A DNA stretch of 64,000 bases from contig NZ_JAAFZA010000015.1 of assembly GCF_015356865.1 (NCBI RefSeq), forward strand, positions 1-64,000, read 5' to 3'. Below the pieces are notes generated by a model. That model was not told the origin of the DNA. It did no database searches and saw only the letters and a list, made by a program, of their open reading frames with translations. Shown here piece by piece: positions 26,422 through 34,854 of the stretch. Numbering within the stretch: the first letter of the stretch is position 1; every line of letters begins with the position of its first letter. Origin of the DNA: Catenulispora pinisilvae (lineage in GTDB: Bacteria > Actinomycetota > Actinomycetes > Streptomycetales > Catenulisporaceae). Position numbers and translations under genes: made by a program.

Positions 26422-26444
26422 CAAAGGTGATCAAAGGTCAAAGG
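26422..26444 (-). promoter_or_regulatory. Three CAAAGG direct repeats just upstream of the redD start
   Basis: CAAAGG occurs at 26422-26427, 26432-26437 and 26439-26444 (CCTTTG on the coding strand), immediately before the redD ribosome site. It could be a regulator site or a leader element. The irregular 10- and 7-bp spacing gives no known match. Confidence 0.25.
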
Positions 26445-26904
26445 CTTCCCCGCATCCCCCGATCGAATCGCCTCAGTTCGTTCTCGAGTCTCCCAGATCG
26501 AACACGGAGGCGCCATCCAACAAACGTATGTAGTGATTGGATAGGCGTCGAGGCGAGTCAGGGGGCTGTGGCTCAACCTTTCGTTTAGCGGGCATGGCTC
26601 GTACTGCACCGTTGGTGCGGTTGCGGAGTGGGGATGGCGGATCTTTGTGATCCGTTCAAATCTGATCTGTGCAGTACTGCCAGCGCGTTGCGGCGTTCTC
26701 TTCGTATTGCAGAAGTTGTTGATTCAATTAGTGTTGCGGATCCAGGTCCAGGCGCGAGCGGCGACGCTCTAGCATGACGAGAATCTCACGAACTACGGTG
26801 ATACGGGTAGTATGTGCTGCTGAACCTGTGGGCCTCGGATATACGAATCCGGATGTGACCTGCAATCGTCTGGTATCGATGGGGCGCTGACTGACCCGAC
26901 ACAC

Positions 26905-27030
26905 GTCCACCACCCGTGGCGGCTCGGACCAGTCACGCTGCGTCAGCGCGACTGCCCCGCGCCGATCGTCGAGGTCCGCGACGGAGGAGTCGGCAGGCGG
27001 ATCACCGACTCGACCGACGGGCTGTTCTGA
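26905..27030 (+). pseudogene. Possible fragment of an RsbW-type anti-sigma ATP-binding protein
   Basis: A 41-codon reading stretch ending in TGA 27028 contains LGPVTLRQRD and PAPIVEVRDGG, which loosely resembles the strand-strand part of actinomycete HATPase anti-sigma proteins (GPVRLRL...EVxDGS). There is no start codon and no upstream domain. The resemblance is weak. Confidence 0.2.
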
Positions 27031-27165
27031 GCGCGGACCACCGCCAGTGCCGCTGCGGGCTCAACCTGCGTGGTGTCGATGCCGCCCTCAAGTGTTATGA
27101 GTGGCCTCGATCCGTCGGTGCGAAGGGGGCTGGATGACCGCCCGCCGCTGGCGGTGTGGAAGCGC

Positions 27166-27717
27166 TCACCCGCGGCGCTGGCGGCGCTGCCACGTGTGGG
27201 TGAGCGACTCGCCGATCGGCAGCGCCGACCATGCCCGGCGGGCCTCGAACAGCTCGGTCACCGCCGTGATTATCCGACCCCGGTCGATGATCGCCTCCAC
27301 GGGAGGGCGGCGTCGGGCGTCGAGCAGGACCGCCAGAGCCGGCACGTCGGGCAGTCGGCCTGGAGGGGACCACCCTCGTGCTGTCGCCTCGTCGAGTACG
27401 GCGGCGACCTTGGTCACAAGGTCCTCATTCCAACCGTTGTATCCCTTGGTCAATTCACGGTTATGCGACCGCGGACGCCGCCGTGGGCCGTTGTGGATAA
27501 CGTTGATGTTGGCGAACTCGGCGCCACGCCACACCCTTCCCCAGAATCCCTGATGGCAATCGAGCGCCGCTTCGACGATGAGGTGCTCAAGGTCGTGGGG
27601 CAGGCCGTCCTTGGCTGTGGCTGTCGTCTCGATCATCGCCGAGTCAGCGCGGCGAGCACGCGCCAGGCACGCCTGGTCGGAGACTTTGACGAATTCAACG
27701 CTGAGTGTGTTCCCCAC
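27166..27717 (-). CDS. Conserved hypothetical actinomycete protein
   Basis: This 183-residue protein starts at GTG 27717, preceded on the minus strand by AAAGGAG with 5-bp spacing, so the start and strand are well supported. The core reads LPHDLEHLIVEAAL followed by GFWGRVWRGAEF, a pattern I associate with an uncharacterised actinomycete family (HDLxHFxVE...GxWGxxxxG). The middle is basic (RRRPRSHNREL). No catalytic motif, signal peptide or membrane segment is evident. It stands alone between gene-poor stretches. Function is unknown. Confidence 0.65.
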   Translation of the reverse strand: MGNTLSVEFVKVSDQACLARARRADSAMIETTATAKDGLPHDLEHLIVEAALDCHQGFWGRVWRGAEFANINVIHNGPRRRPRSHNRELTKGYNGWNEDLVTKVAAVLDEATARGWSPPGRLPDVPALAVLLDARRRPPVEAIIDRGRIITAVTELFEARRAWSALPIGESLTHTWQRRQRRG

Positions 27718-28339
27718 GCGGACTCCTTTGACAGGCAGTGCCGGTCACGGGCGCCTCACTCTGCTTGGGACGGGCTGCCGAGACCGCAATCAACGTTTAC
27801 CAGACCAGCCAGCCGATAGCGACTGTATAGATGACGTCGATCCGGTTCACGGCGGCTGTGCCAAAAAGATGGCGTTGATTCTCGCATCCACAACGGCGGC
27901 GTGACAGCTGCCGACGATGTCGGCGGGGCAAATGCCTTTGCTATGCCAGACCCGTCGGGTACTGCGACGTTGACGGTAGCTACACGCGAGATGCGCGTGT
28001 CCGGCGCCTCGGGAAGGTGCTCACAGCGTTTCGAGAGCAGTTGTGAGTGATGTCTTGTTGTGGCCGACGAAGGTGAGTCTGGCCGGCTCCGGTCGTTCCA
28101 GGCGGAGCCGACGACGGCGTTCGTGTAGGGCGGGAGCGCTTCAGGCGATACCGAAGGCCATCTGGCGGATGTGTCTTGACGCGCTGTCGGATGACGGCGT
28201 CCGGCGTCTGGATGCACCCTGCTCGCAAGGCTGGCTGGCGGGTTGACGCCGTCGACGAGGCGGTCGAGTGGTCGGCCGAAGCCTGGTTTGTGCGGTGGGT
28301 GTGATGCAGATCTCCGTATAGAGCCGACGCGGAAGTGGC
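27718..28339. other. 622-bp stretch without a recognisable gene
   Basis: Open frames exist on the minus strand here, but none has a ribosome site, a family signature or consistent codon use. An imperfect CGGCTCCG/CGGAGCCG inverted repeat lies near 28085-28112. The composition could reflect decayed coding DNA. Its right end is downstream of the DUF4193 gene and its left end upstream of the hypothetical gene. Confidence 0.4.
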
Positions 28340-28633
28340 TCAAGCGCAGCTTTTGCAGATCCATTCGCGGCGAGTGTGGCGGGCCAGGAGGCTTCGGTGT
28401 TGGACCAGAAAGCACCTGGTGCAGGTGAACTCGTCGCTTTGGGGCGGCAGGACTCGAACGGTCAGCTGTTCGTTCGAAAGGTCCGCTCCGGGCAGCTCCA
28501 GTGACTCGTTGTCGCTCTCGTCCAGTTCAGCCACCTGGACGACGGCCTTGGTGCGGGTGGCTTTCAGCTCCTCGATGCTGTCCTCGGCGAGGTCCTCGTC
28601 GGTCTTGCGTGGGGCGTCATAGTCCGTAGCCAT
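28340..28633 (-). CDS. DUF4193 family small protein
   Basis: The protein has 97 residues from ATG 28633, with a near-ideal GGAGGAACT immediately upstream; an in-frame extension upstream to 28678 is rejected for that reason. The sequence MATDYDAPRKTDED, then EDSIEELKA, ELPGADLSNEQL and DEFTCTRCFLV...ICKSCA is the signature of actinobacterial DUF4193. The two CxxC pairs at the C-terminus suggest a small zinc-binding knuckle. Members are widespread in actinomycetes and of unknown function. The central linker (VAELDESDNES) is acidic. Confidence 0.9.
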   Translation of the reverse strand: MATDYDAPRKTDEDLAEDSIEELKATRTKAVVQVAELDESDNESLELPGADLSNEQLTVRVLPPQSDEFTCTRCFLVQHRSLLARHTRREWICKSCA

Positions 28634-29174
28634 AGTTCCTCCAAGATTTTGACGTGCACGGCCGCGAAAACGCGGCACGGCGGGATAATATTCCAGCTAT
28701 CCGCAATCCCGCTATTTGCGGCGGCGCCCGAGCGACGGCGTCGCGGATCAGCCCCGCTGAAATTGCTCCGCGGCTCATGGTATCCAGTACGCGGAATTGC
28801 AAACAATTCAGCTGGCTCGTAACCGCCGGTGCGGCGGTCGGACCCCGTGACAGCCGCGGTATCCAGCGCCGTGGCCACCGCGACCCGCCGGAGCACTCGC
28901 CCGACTGCTCGGCGACGGGCCGCCGCCGGCCGCCTCCTGCGAGGTCCTGGAGCGTCGGCCGAGACCGGTGCCTTTCGGGCGCCTGACCCGAGACCGTGAC
29001 TCGATCTTCACGTACTGCCGGCTTCACGTACTGCTGGGGCCCGAGCGAAGCTGGAGGTTGACAGTTCTACCAAAAGCGGCGAATGCGATGCTCAGCGGGT
29101 GATGCCGCGCAAAGACGATCATACTTTTCTCAGCGGATCGATCGCCGATCGCCGGCTGTGGAGGGAAGCGCGCG
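28634..29174. other. 541-bp divergent intergenic region (DUF4193 / DUF885)
   Basis: No intact gene is seen. It should hold the DUF4193 promoter on the minus strand and the DUF885 promoter on the plus strand. A TTGACA at 29056-29061 is a possible -35 element about 115 bp before the DUF885 start. The region 28680-28800 is relatively AT-rich. Confidence 0.45.
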
Positions 29175-30908
29175 ATGTCTCAGCACACCAACTCGACCAC
29201 CGTTGTCCGTTTGCCCCGCGCCATCGCCGACGACTACATCCGCACGCTGGCCGGGCTGGATGCCTATCTGGCGGTGCGGACCGGGCTCGACACCCCCGAC
29301 GGCAGGCTTCCGGATCTGTCGCCGGCCGGCCTGGCCGCCGTCGCAGACCTGGCGCGCAGCACGCTGGCCGAGGTGGACGCCGCCGTACGGTCCGGCGGTG
29401 TCGTCGATGCCGGGGAGCAGCGCTGCGGAAAGCTGCTTCGGGAGCGTCTGACCGCCGAGCTGGCGCTGCGCGAGGCCGGTGAGGACCGGCGCTCGGTGCT
29501 GCCGTTCAACGTCCTCACGCTGACCGCGCCGTCGGCGTCGCCGCTGATGGGCCTGCGCGACATCTTCACCCTGATGCCCACCGACACCCCCGAGCACTGG
29601 CAGGCCATCGGCCGCCGGATGGCGAACATCCCGGAGGCGCTTAAGCAGTACCAGGCCACGCTGGCCGACGCGATCGGCCGCGAATTGCTGTGCGGTCCGA
29701 GACAAGTCGCCGCCGTGCTCGACGCACTGGGCCAGATGACGTCCGGGAAGGGTGCGGCCGGCTGGTTCGGCGACTTCGCCTCCGGGGCGCCGGAATCGGT
29801 CCGATCCGAGGTGGCCGTGGCTGCGGCGTCGGCGAATGCCTCGATGGCCGGGATGAAGGACTGGCTGAGCCGGGTCTACGCTCCGGCCGCAGCCGGTCGG
29901 CCGGAAACGGTCGGGTCGGAGCGTTACGCGCGCTGGGTGCGCTTCTGGTGCGGCACCGACCTCGACCTGGAGGAGGCCTATAGCTGGGCGTGGGAGCAGT
30001 TCGCAGATGTCGGCGCGCAGATGCGGCAGGTCGCCGACGCGGTGCTGCCGGGTTCGACGCCGCTCCAGGCGATGGCCTGGCTCGACGAGCACGGCGAGGC
30101 CTATGACGGAGTCGACGCCATCCGCGCCTTTCTACAGGAGCAGATCGACCGGGTGATCGACGACATGCAGGGCGAGTATTTCGACCTCGCCGAACCGCTG
30201 CTCAAAGTGGAGGCGATGATCGCGCCGGCCGGCGCGTCGGCGGCCGCCCCTTATTACAGCCCGCCGTCTGTCGACTTCTCCCGTCCGGGCCGGACCTGGT
30301 TGCCGACCGGCGGCAAGGACCGCTTCCCGGTCTGGCGGCTGGCTGACCTGTGGTACCACGAGAGTGTCCCGGGCCACCATATGCAGCTGGGTCAGTGGAC
30401 GTACCTGGCCAAGGAACTCACCGTCTACCAGAGCACCATGGGCTTCGTCGCCGCCAACGCCGAGGGCTGGGCGATGTACGCCGAGCAATTCATGGACGAG
30501 CTCGGCTATTACGCGAACGACCCCGGGGTCCGGTTGGGCTATCTCAACGCTCAGATGCAGCGCGTCCAGCGGGTCGTCATGGACATCGGCCTGCACGCCG
30601 GGCTCGCCTTCCCCGCGACGTCACCGGTCTTCCCCGGCCAGACGATGACCCCGGACAACGCCCGCGAGTTCTACGGTGCCTTCTGCGGGCTGCCCGCCGA
30701 CCAGCTCGACGCCGAGATCATCCGCTACCTCAGCCTGCCCGGGCAGGCCATCACCTACAAGGTGGGCCAGCGGGTCTGGCTCGCGGGCCGGGACGCCGCC
30801 CGCAAGGCCCACGGCGAATCCTTCGACCTGAAAGCCTGGCACATGGCCGCGCTCTCCCAGGGCTCCCTGGGCTTGGACGAGCTCGCCACCGAACTGGCGA
30901 CAATCTGA
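29175..30908 (+). CDS. DUF885 family putative metallohydrolase
   Basis: This 577-residue protein has the DUF885 hallmark WYHESVPGHHMQLGQW near residue 395, an HExxxGH-like zinc-peptidase motif, followed by AEGWAMYAEQFMDELG, where a downstream glutamate would complete the metal site. The rest is helical. No signal peptide is evident, so a cytoplasmic location is likely. Some DUF885 members are carboxypeptidases or lipoproteins; the substrate here is unknown. ATG 29175 follows GGAGGGAAG. It stands alone, with decayed genes directly downstream. Confidence 0.88.
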   Translation: MSQHTNSTTVVRLPRAIADDYIRTLAGLDAYLAVRTGLDTPDGRLPDLSPAGLAAVADLARSTLAEVDAAVRSGGVVDAGEQRCGKLLRERLTAELALREAGEDRRSVLPFNVLTLTAPSASPLMGLRDIFTLMPTDTPEHWQAIGRRMANIPEALKQYQATLADAIGRELLCGPRQVAAVLDALGQMTSGKGAAGWFGDFASGAPESVRSEVAVAAASANASMAGMKDWLSRVYAPAAAGRPETVGSERYARWVRFWCGTDLDLEEAYSWAWEQFADVGAQMRQVADAVLPGSTPLQAMAWLDEHGEAYDGVDAIRAFLQEQIDRVIDDMQGEYFDLAEPLLKVEAMIAPAGASAAAPYYSPPSVDFSRPGRTWLPTGGKDRFPVWRLADLWYHESVPGHHMQLGQWTYLAKELTVYQSTMGFVAANAEGWAMYAEQFMDELGYYANDPGVRLGYLNAQMQRVQRVVMDIGLHAGLAFPATSPVFPGQTMTPDNAREFYGAFCGLPADQLDAEIIRYLSLPGQAITYKVGQRVWLAGRDAARKAHGESFDLKAWHMAALSQGSLGLDELATELATI

Positions 30909-30950
30909 TGTGGACGATCTGACGTGGATGTGTAGGCGCCACGTCCCTGG

Positions 30951-30982
30951 TGCGGGCGTGCGGGCGTGCGGGCGTGCGGGCG
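30951..30982 (+). repeat. Four exact 8-bp tandem repeats TGCGGGCG
   Basis: Four contiguous copies of TGCGGGCG lie 42 bp after the DUF885 stop and immediately before the mntP-like remnant. They may mark a replication-slippage or recombination scar. Confidence 0.9.
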
Positions 30983-30989
30983 GCGCCAT

Positions 30990-31224
30990 CTGGGCGTCGA
31001 CACGTTCGCTGTCGCTGCGGCGGTCGGTGCGGCCAAGGTGAAGCCGCAAGTGCGGCGGCGGATCACAGCGTTGTTCGTTGCGTTCGAGGCCGGGATGCCG
31101 CTGGTCGGCCCCGCGCTCGGTTCCCCGCTCGCGCACGCGTGAGGCGGTGGAGAAGGCCGCGGGGGTCGCGTTGGCTGCGCTCGGTGTCTATCTGCTGGGC
31201 ATCGATACACCACGGTGGCGTTGA
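30990..31224 (+). pseudogene. Decayed MntP-like manganese efflux pump fragment
   Basis: Frame 1 (30990-31142) reads LGVDTFAVAAAVGAAKV, then RRRITALFVAFEAGMPLVG, which is the first and second helix region of MntP/YebN-type manganese exporters with the conserved aspartate and the FExxMP motif. It then hits TGA. The next helix continues in a different frame from 31144 (KAAGVALAALGVYLLG) to a TGA at 31222. The start codon and the whole second half are missing. It is clearly non-functional. Confidence 0.6.
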
Positions 31225-31553
31225 AAGCGCTAGATGACGGGTGCCTGTGGACAAGATCGTGGAGATCTTGGACTGATCAGCCTGTCAACTCAGCGTTCTG
31301 CGTTCAAGCGCGCATTCGACAGTTGCCTGACCCACGGCCCAAACCGCAGGCAGCGGCGTTGTCGCGTCGGGGGAGCGCCGCATAGTCGCGGGCTGGTCTA
31401 GCTGCCGGTCCGGGGCGTCGCCGACGATGGGCAGCTCGTGTTGCCGGTGTCCGCATGACCTGCGCCCCTCCGGCCGGGCTCGAACGAATGCCGCGTCGCC
31501 CATCGGTTCCCGTGTTGCTCCTCGCAACCACACGCCAAGGATTGGAACGTGTC

Positions 31554-31825
31554 ATGAACCAGTTTGTCGATAGCCATCGGTTGTCCCGACGCAGGCTGCT
31601 GACCCTCGCCGGTGGCGCTGCTGTGGCCAGGTCCAGGACTGCTCCAGCGGCGACGACGTCCGCGCTGCGCAGGTGGAGCTGAACCGCTTCGGCTATAACC
31701 TCTCCGTCGACGGCAACTTCGGTTCCGGCACCGTCAGCGCCGCCCGCGCCTTCCAGTCCGCGCACAGCCTGGGCGTGGACGGCCAGGTGGGACCGCAGAC
31801 CTGGCAGATGCTCGTCGGTAGCTGA
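31554..31825 (+). pseudogene. Broken Tat-exported peptidoglycan-binding protein
   Basis: ATG 31554 begins a twin-arginine signal (RLSRRRLLTLAGGAAVA) that runs into TGA near 31680. In another frame from about 31632 to TGA 31823 is a peptidoglycan-binding type 1 domain (VRAAQVELNRFGYNLSVDGN, then GVDGQVGPQTWQMLVGS). The two parts are separated by a frameshift, and the usual catalytic or spacer region between them is gone, so a deletion of the middle seems likely. Confidence 0.7.
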
Positions 31826-31907
31826 CCGCCGAGCTCTGATGGCGACCGCGGAAGACTGCGGAGACCGCTGCGGTCGCCACCTCGACCAATGCAGAGCTCT
31901 ATGAGTT

Positions 31908-32945
31908 CTACGCGGCGAGCTTCTTGAGTGCGGCCTCCAACGCGTCCAGTACGCCGAGGGCGTCGCTGTAGCCGGACGGCAGGAAGTAGACGGTCCCGTA
32001 GAGGCGATCAGTGGTCACCGCGGGCAGGGTCTTCCACAGCGGTTGCGCGAACAGCTGCGGACCGAGGTTCGCGGGCGCTCCGGTGTTGGTCGCGTAGTAG
32101 AAGATCGCGTCGGCGTTCTGGAGCTTGCCGATCGTCTCGTAGGACATGCTCTGCTGGCCGGTGGCGCCCACGGCCTGCGAGGCGTCGGCGAACTTCACCC
32201 CGGCGTCGGCGAGGATGCCGCCGATCGGGGAGGCCGCTCCGTAGAGCCAGAACTGGCCGTTGTCGAAGCCGCCTTGAAGCAGGTTCCAGCGCAGCTTGCC
32301 GAGCTCGTCCGCGTACGTGGCCTTGATCCCGGCGGCACGCTCGGTGTAGCGCTTACGCAGCGCGGCGAGGGCGTCGGCCTGTCCGAGCGCGGTGGCGGTG
32401 TCCTGGGCCATGTCGCGCCAGGGGGCGTTGCTGGCGTTGAACGGCAGGATCACAGTCGGCGCGATCTCTTTGAGCTGTTCGTACGGCGGCTTCTGTCCGT
32501 CGATGCCGAGGATCAGGTCTGGCCGCAGCGCCACCACCTTCTCCAGGTCCACCGCGCCGCCGACGGTGCCGTCGGAGATCTTCGGAATCTGCCGCCAGCG
32601 TTCGACGAACTGCGGCTCGACGTACTGTTCCCCGGCGCTGTAGACGCCGATCGGGGCCGCACCCAGGTCGAACATGGCGGCCATGGTGAAGCCGTCGAGC
32701 GTGACCACCCGGGTCGGGTTGGCGAGCACCGCGATGGCGCCGTTGACGCTGCTCACGGTCCGGGTCGAGCCCGATGCCGAGGGAGTGTGGCCTTTGCCAT
32801 CGCTCCCGCCGCACGCGGCCAGGCCGAGGCCGGCCAACCCGGCGATCCCGCCGGCCAGCAGTCCGCGCCGGGTCAGCTCGTTGACGATGCGGGTGAACTC
32901 TTCGTCCACCTTCAGATCGGGCGGGGTGGTCAGGGTGGCGCTCAT
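31908..32945 (-). CDS. Iron-siderophore ABC transporter substrate-binding lipoprotein (FecB/FepB-type)
   Basis: The protein has 345 residues from ATG 32945, with GGAG 8 bp upstream; an in-frame ATG at 32975 is less likely. It carries a twin-arginine motif (TRRGLLAGG) and a lipobox LAAC near residue 46, so it is probably exported folded and lipid-anchored. The mature part is a class III periplasmic-binding fold (VVTLDGFTMAAMFDLGAAPIG, KVVALRPDLILG, GVLDALEAAL) as in ferric-siderophore receptors. Its own iron box lies at 33001-33019. It is monocistronic and the second such receptor in the locus, so it may serve a different siderophore. Confidence 0.9.
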   Translation of the reverse strand: MSATLTTPPDLKVDEEFTRIVNELTRRGLLAGGIAGLAGLGLAACGGSDGKGHTPSASGSTRTVSSVNGAIAVLANPTRVVTLDGFTMAAMFDLGAAPIGVYSAGEQYVEPQFVERWRQIPKISDGTVGGAVDLEKVVALRPDLILGIDGQKPPYEQLKEIAPTVILPFNASNAPWRDMAQDTATALGQADALAALRKRYTERAAGIKATYADELGKLRWNLLQGGFDNGQFWLYGAASPIGGILADAGVKFADASQAVGATGQQSMSYETIGKLQNADAIFYYATNTGAPANLGPQLFAQPLWKTLPAVTTDRLYGTVYFLPSGYSDALGVLDALEAALKKLAA

Positions 32946-33000
32946 CAGCGAGTCTCCGAGGCTTGGGCCGGTCATGGAATGAACCTAGGCTGGAATGAAC

Positions 33001-33019
33001 TTAGGTTAGCCTCACCTAA
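33001..33019 (-). promoter_or_regulatory. DmdR/IdeR iron box upstream of the first siderophore-binding lipoprotein
   Basis: A 19-bp near-palindrome starting TTAGGTTAG and ending CACCTAA closely matches the actinomycete DmdR/IdeR consensus. It lies 56 bp upstream of the chosen start codon, between the end of the exporter-type gene and this receptor gene, so the receptor is separately iron-regulated. Confidence 0.85.
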
Positions 33020-33045
33020 GAGGCGTGCCAAGATCTGGAGTTGGC

Positions 33046-34854
33046 TCAGCTGCGGTGCCGGGACCACGCCAGCCAGAGATGGGCATAGTGTCCGTCGGCC
33101 GCCAGCAGCTCGTCGTGGGTACCGCGCTCGACGACGCGGCCGTCGGCCAGCACGACGATCTGCGCGGCGGCCACCACCTGGGAGAGCCGGTGTGCGATGA
33201 TCAGCGCCCCGCGATCCCGGGTCGCCGCTCGCGCCGCCTCGTCCAAAGACCTGGCCGCGTCGCTGCCGCCCTCGGCGGTCGCCTCGTCGAGGATGACGAA
33301 GGGCGGGTCCAGCAGGAGCAGCCGGGCCAGGGCGAGGTGCTGGGCCTGGCCGCCGGTCAGCGGGTGGCCGCCGGCGCCGATGAGGGTCTCCGTGCCTTGC
33401 GGCAGGGCTGATACCCAGGACAAGGCGCCGGTGGTGGCCAGTACGGCGCTGATCCGTGCGTCGTCGGCCTCCGGCGCGGCCAGGCGCAGATTGTCCGCGA
33501 CGGTTCCGGCGAACAGGTGCGGCTGCTGGGCGATCAAGGCGACCCGGCCGGCGACCGGCGCTCCGCCGATGGTGACGCTGCCTGAGCCCGGCGTGTACAG
33601 GCCGGCTGCCAGGCCGGCGAGCGTGGACTTGCCGGACCCGCTGACTCCGACGACCGCGACGTGCCGGCCGGGTGCGACGTCGATGCTGATCCCGGACACA
33701 GCCTCCTGCGTACCGGGCGGACCGTAGCGGAAGCTGACCTCGTCGATGATTAGAGAAGAGTCGGCAGCGGCAGCGGCGCGGTCGGACCTCGGGACAGGGA
33801 CAGGGACAGGGACGGCCTCATGGTCGCGGACCCCCAGCAGCCGCGCGATTCCGGCACCCGCCTGCTGAAGATCGTCGAACACGCCGAGCACTGTGTTGAT
33901 CGGGTTGAACAGACCGACGAAGAACAACGCGGCGCTTGTGGCGGCGCCGACAGTGGTACCGCCGTCGTGGATCAGGACCGCGGCCGTGGCCAGGATGGTG
34001 CCGAGGCCGATGAGCTCGGCCCCGTTCAGCCGACCGTAGAACCTGGTGGCCAGGCGGGTCGCCTGGATCTCATACGACACCGCGTCCAGCGAGGAGCGCG
34101 CGGCCGCGGCGCGGCGGGCCGGCCCGAGTCGCAGGGCACGAACAGTGGGCAGGGCGGCGAACGTCCCGAGCAGCGATTCGGTGCGCCGCCCCTCGGCGAT
34201 CCGCCCGGCGGCGTAGACCGGCCGCGACGACCGCAGATACCAGCGCAGCGTCCACAGCTGGATCGGCACGGCCGGCAACGCGGCGAGCAGGAAGCGCCAG
34301 TCCAGCGCGGCCAGACCGATGAAGGCCGCGCAGACGGCCAGTGCGGCGGAGGTGAAGTCCGCGAGGGATTCCTGCGCGGCCTCGGTGATCTGATCGACGT
34401 CGTTGCAGACTCGGGAGATCAGGTCCCCGGAGCCCCCGGCCTCGGCCACGTCCACCGGCAGGGCGACAGCGGCGGCCAGGACGTCCTCCCGCAGTTCGGC
34501 GACGGCCGGCAGGACCAGCCGGGCCGAGAGCCGCCCCGCCGTCCGGGCCGCCAGCGCGCCCACGAGCACGGCCAGCGCGAGGCCGATGACGGGACCGACC
34601 GCCGCCCCCCGCCCGCGCCGCTCTACCAGTGCCTGCACGATCTCGCCGGTGGCCAGTGGCGCGGCCAGGCCCATCGCCGCCGTCACCACCATCGCGCCGA
34701 GGGCCGCGGCCAGCAGCCCCGGCCGACGGCGCGCGTGGCCGGTGGCCCAGGCCAGGCAGTGGCGGTTGTCGGCGACCGGTAGCAGGCGTGCGGTGGCGGC
34801 AGCAGGGGCGGTAACGGGGGCCATAGCAGGCGTGATAGCGGCCCCGACGCTCAC
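33046..34854 (-). CDS. ABC half-transporter, exporter fold, with intact Walker A/B (IrtB/YbtQ-like candidate)
   Basis: This 602-residue protein has an exporter-type transmembrane domain (about 50-350, six helices) fused to a nucleotide-binding domain. Walker A is GVSGSGKST and Walker B FVILDEATAE, both intact, but the signature is LTGGQ rather than LSGGQ. The TMD-NBD linker has a VPVPVPVP repeat. Its GTG start overlaps the stop of the partner gene (GTGA), so they form a coupled heterodimer. Gene order inside a siderophore uptake operon suggests a role like mycobacterial IrtAB or YbtPQ, exporter-fold proteins that import iron-siderophores, though export of a siderophore is equally possible from sequence. 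Confidence 0.85.
   Translation of the reverse strand: MSVGAAITPAMAPVTAPAAATARLLPVADNRHCLAWATGHARRRPGLLAAALGAMVVTAAMGLAAPLATGEIVQALVERRGRGAAVGPVIGLALAVLVGALAARTAGRLSARLVLPAVAELREDVLAAAVALPVDVAEAGGSGDLISRVCNDVDQITEAAQESLADFTSAALAVCAAFIGLAALDWRFLLAALPAVPIQLWTLRWYLRSSRPVYAAGRIAEGRRTESLLGTFAALPTVRALRLGPARRAAAARSSLDAVSYEIQATRLATRFYGRLNGAELIGLGTILATAAVLIHDGGTTVGAATSAALFFVGLFNPINTVLGVFDDLQQAGAGIARLLGVRDHEAVPVPVPVPRSDRAAAAADSSLIIDEVSFRYGPPGTQEAVSGISIDVAPGRHVAVVGVSGSGKSTLAGLAAGLYTPGSGSVTIGGAPVAGRVALIAQQPHLFAGTVADNLRLAAPEADDARISAVLATTGALSWVSALPQGTETLIGAGGHPLTGGQAQHLALARLLLLDPPFVILDEATAEGGSDAARSLDEAARAATRDRGALIIAHRLSQVVAAAQIVVLADGRVVERGTHDELLAADGHYAHLWLAWSRHRS

Larger units (their letters stand above)
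26411..27165. other. 755-bp intergenic region upstream of redD, no intact gene
   Basis: This stretch has lower GC than its surroundings from about 26500 to 26880 and has stops in all frames. Its left end must hold the redD promoter on the minus strand. A short coding-like remnant is noted separately at 26905-27030. No RNA gene or insertion-sequence end was seen. It probably marks the right border of the prodiginine cluster. Confidence 0.5.

Noticed and set aside
27718-28339. Possible insertion-sequence remnant
   Set aside because: No transposase motif, no terminal inverted repeats and no target duplication could be identified.
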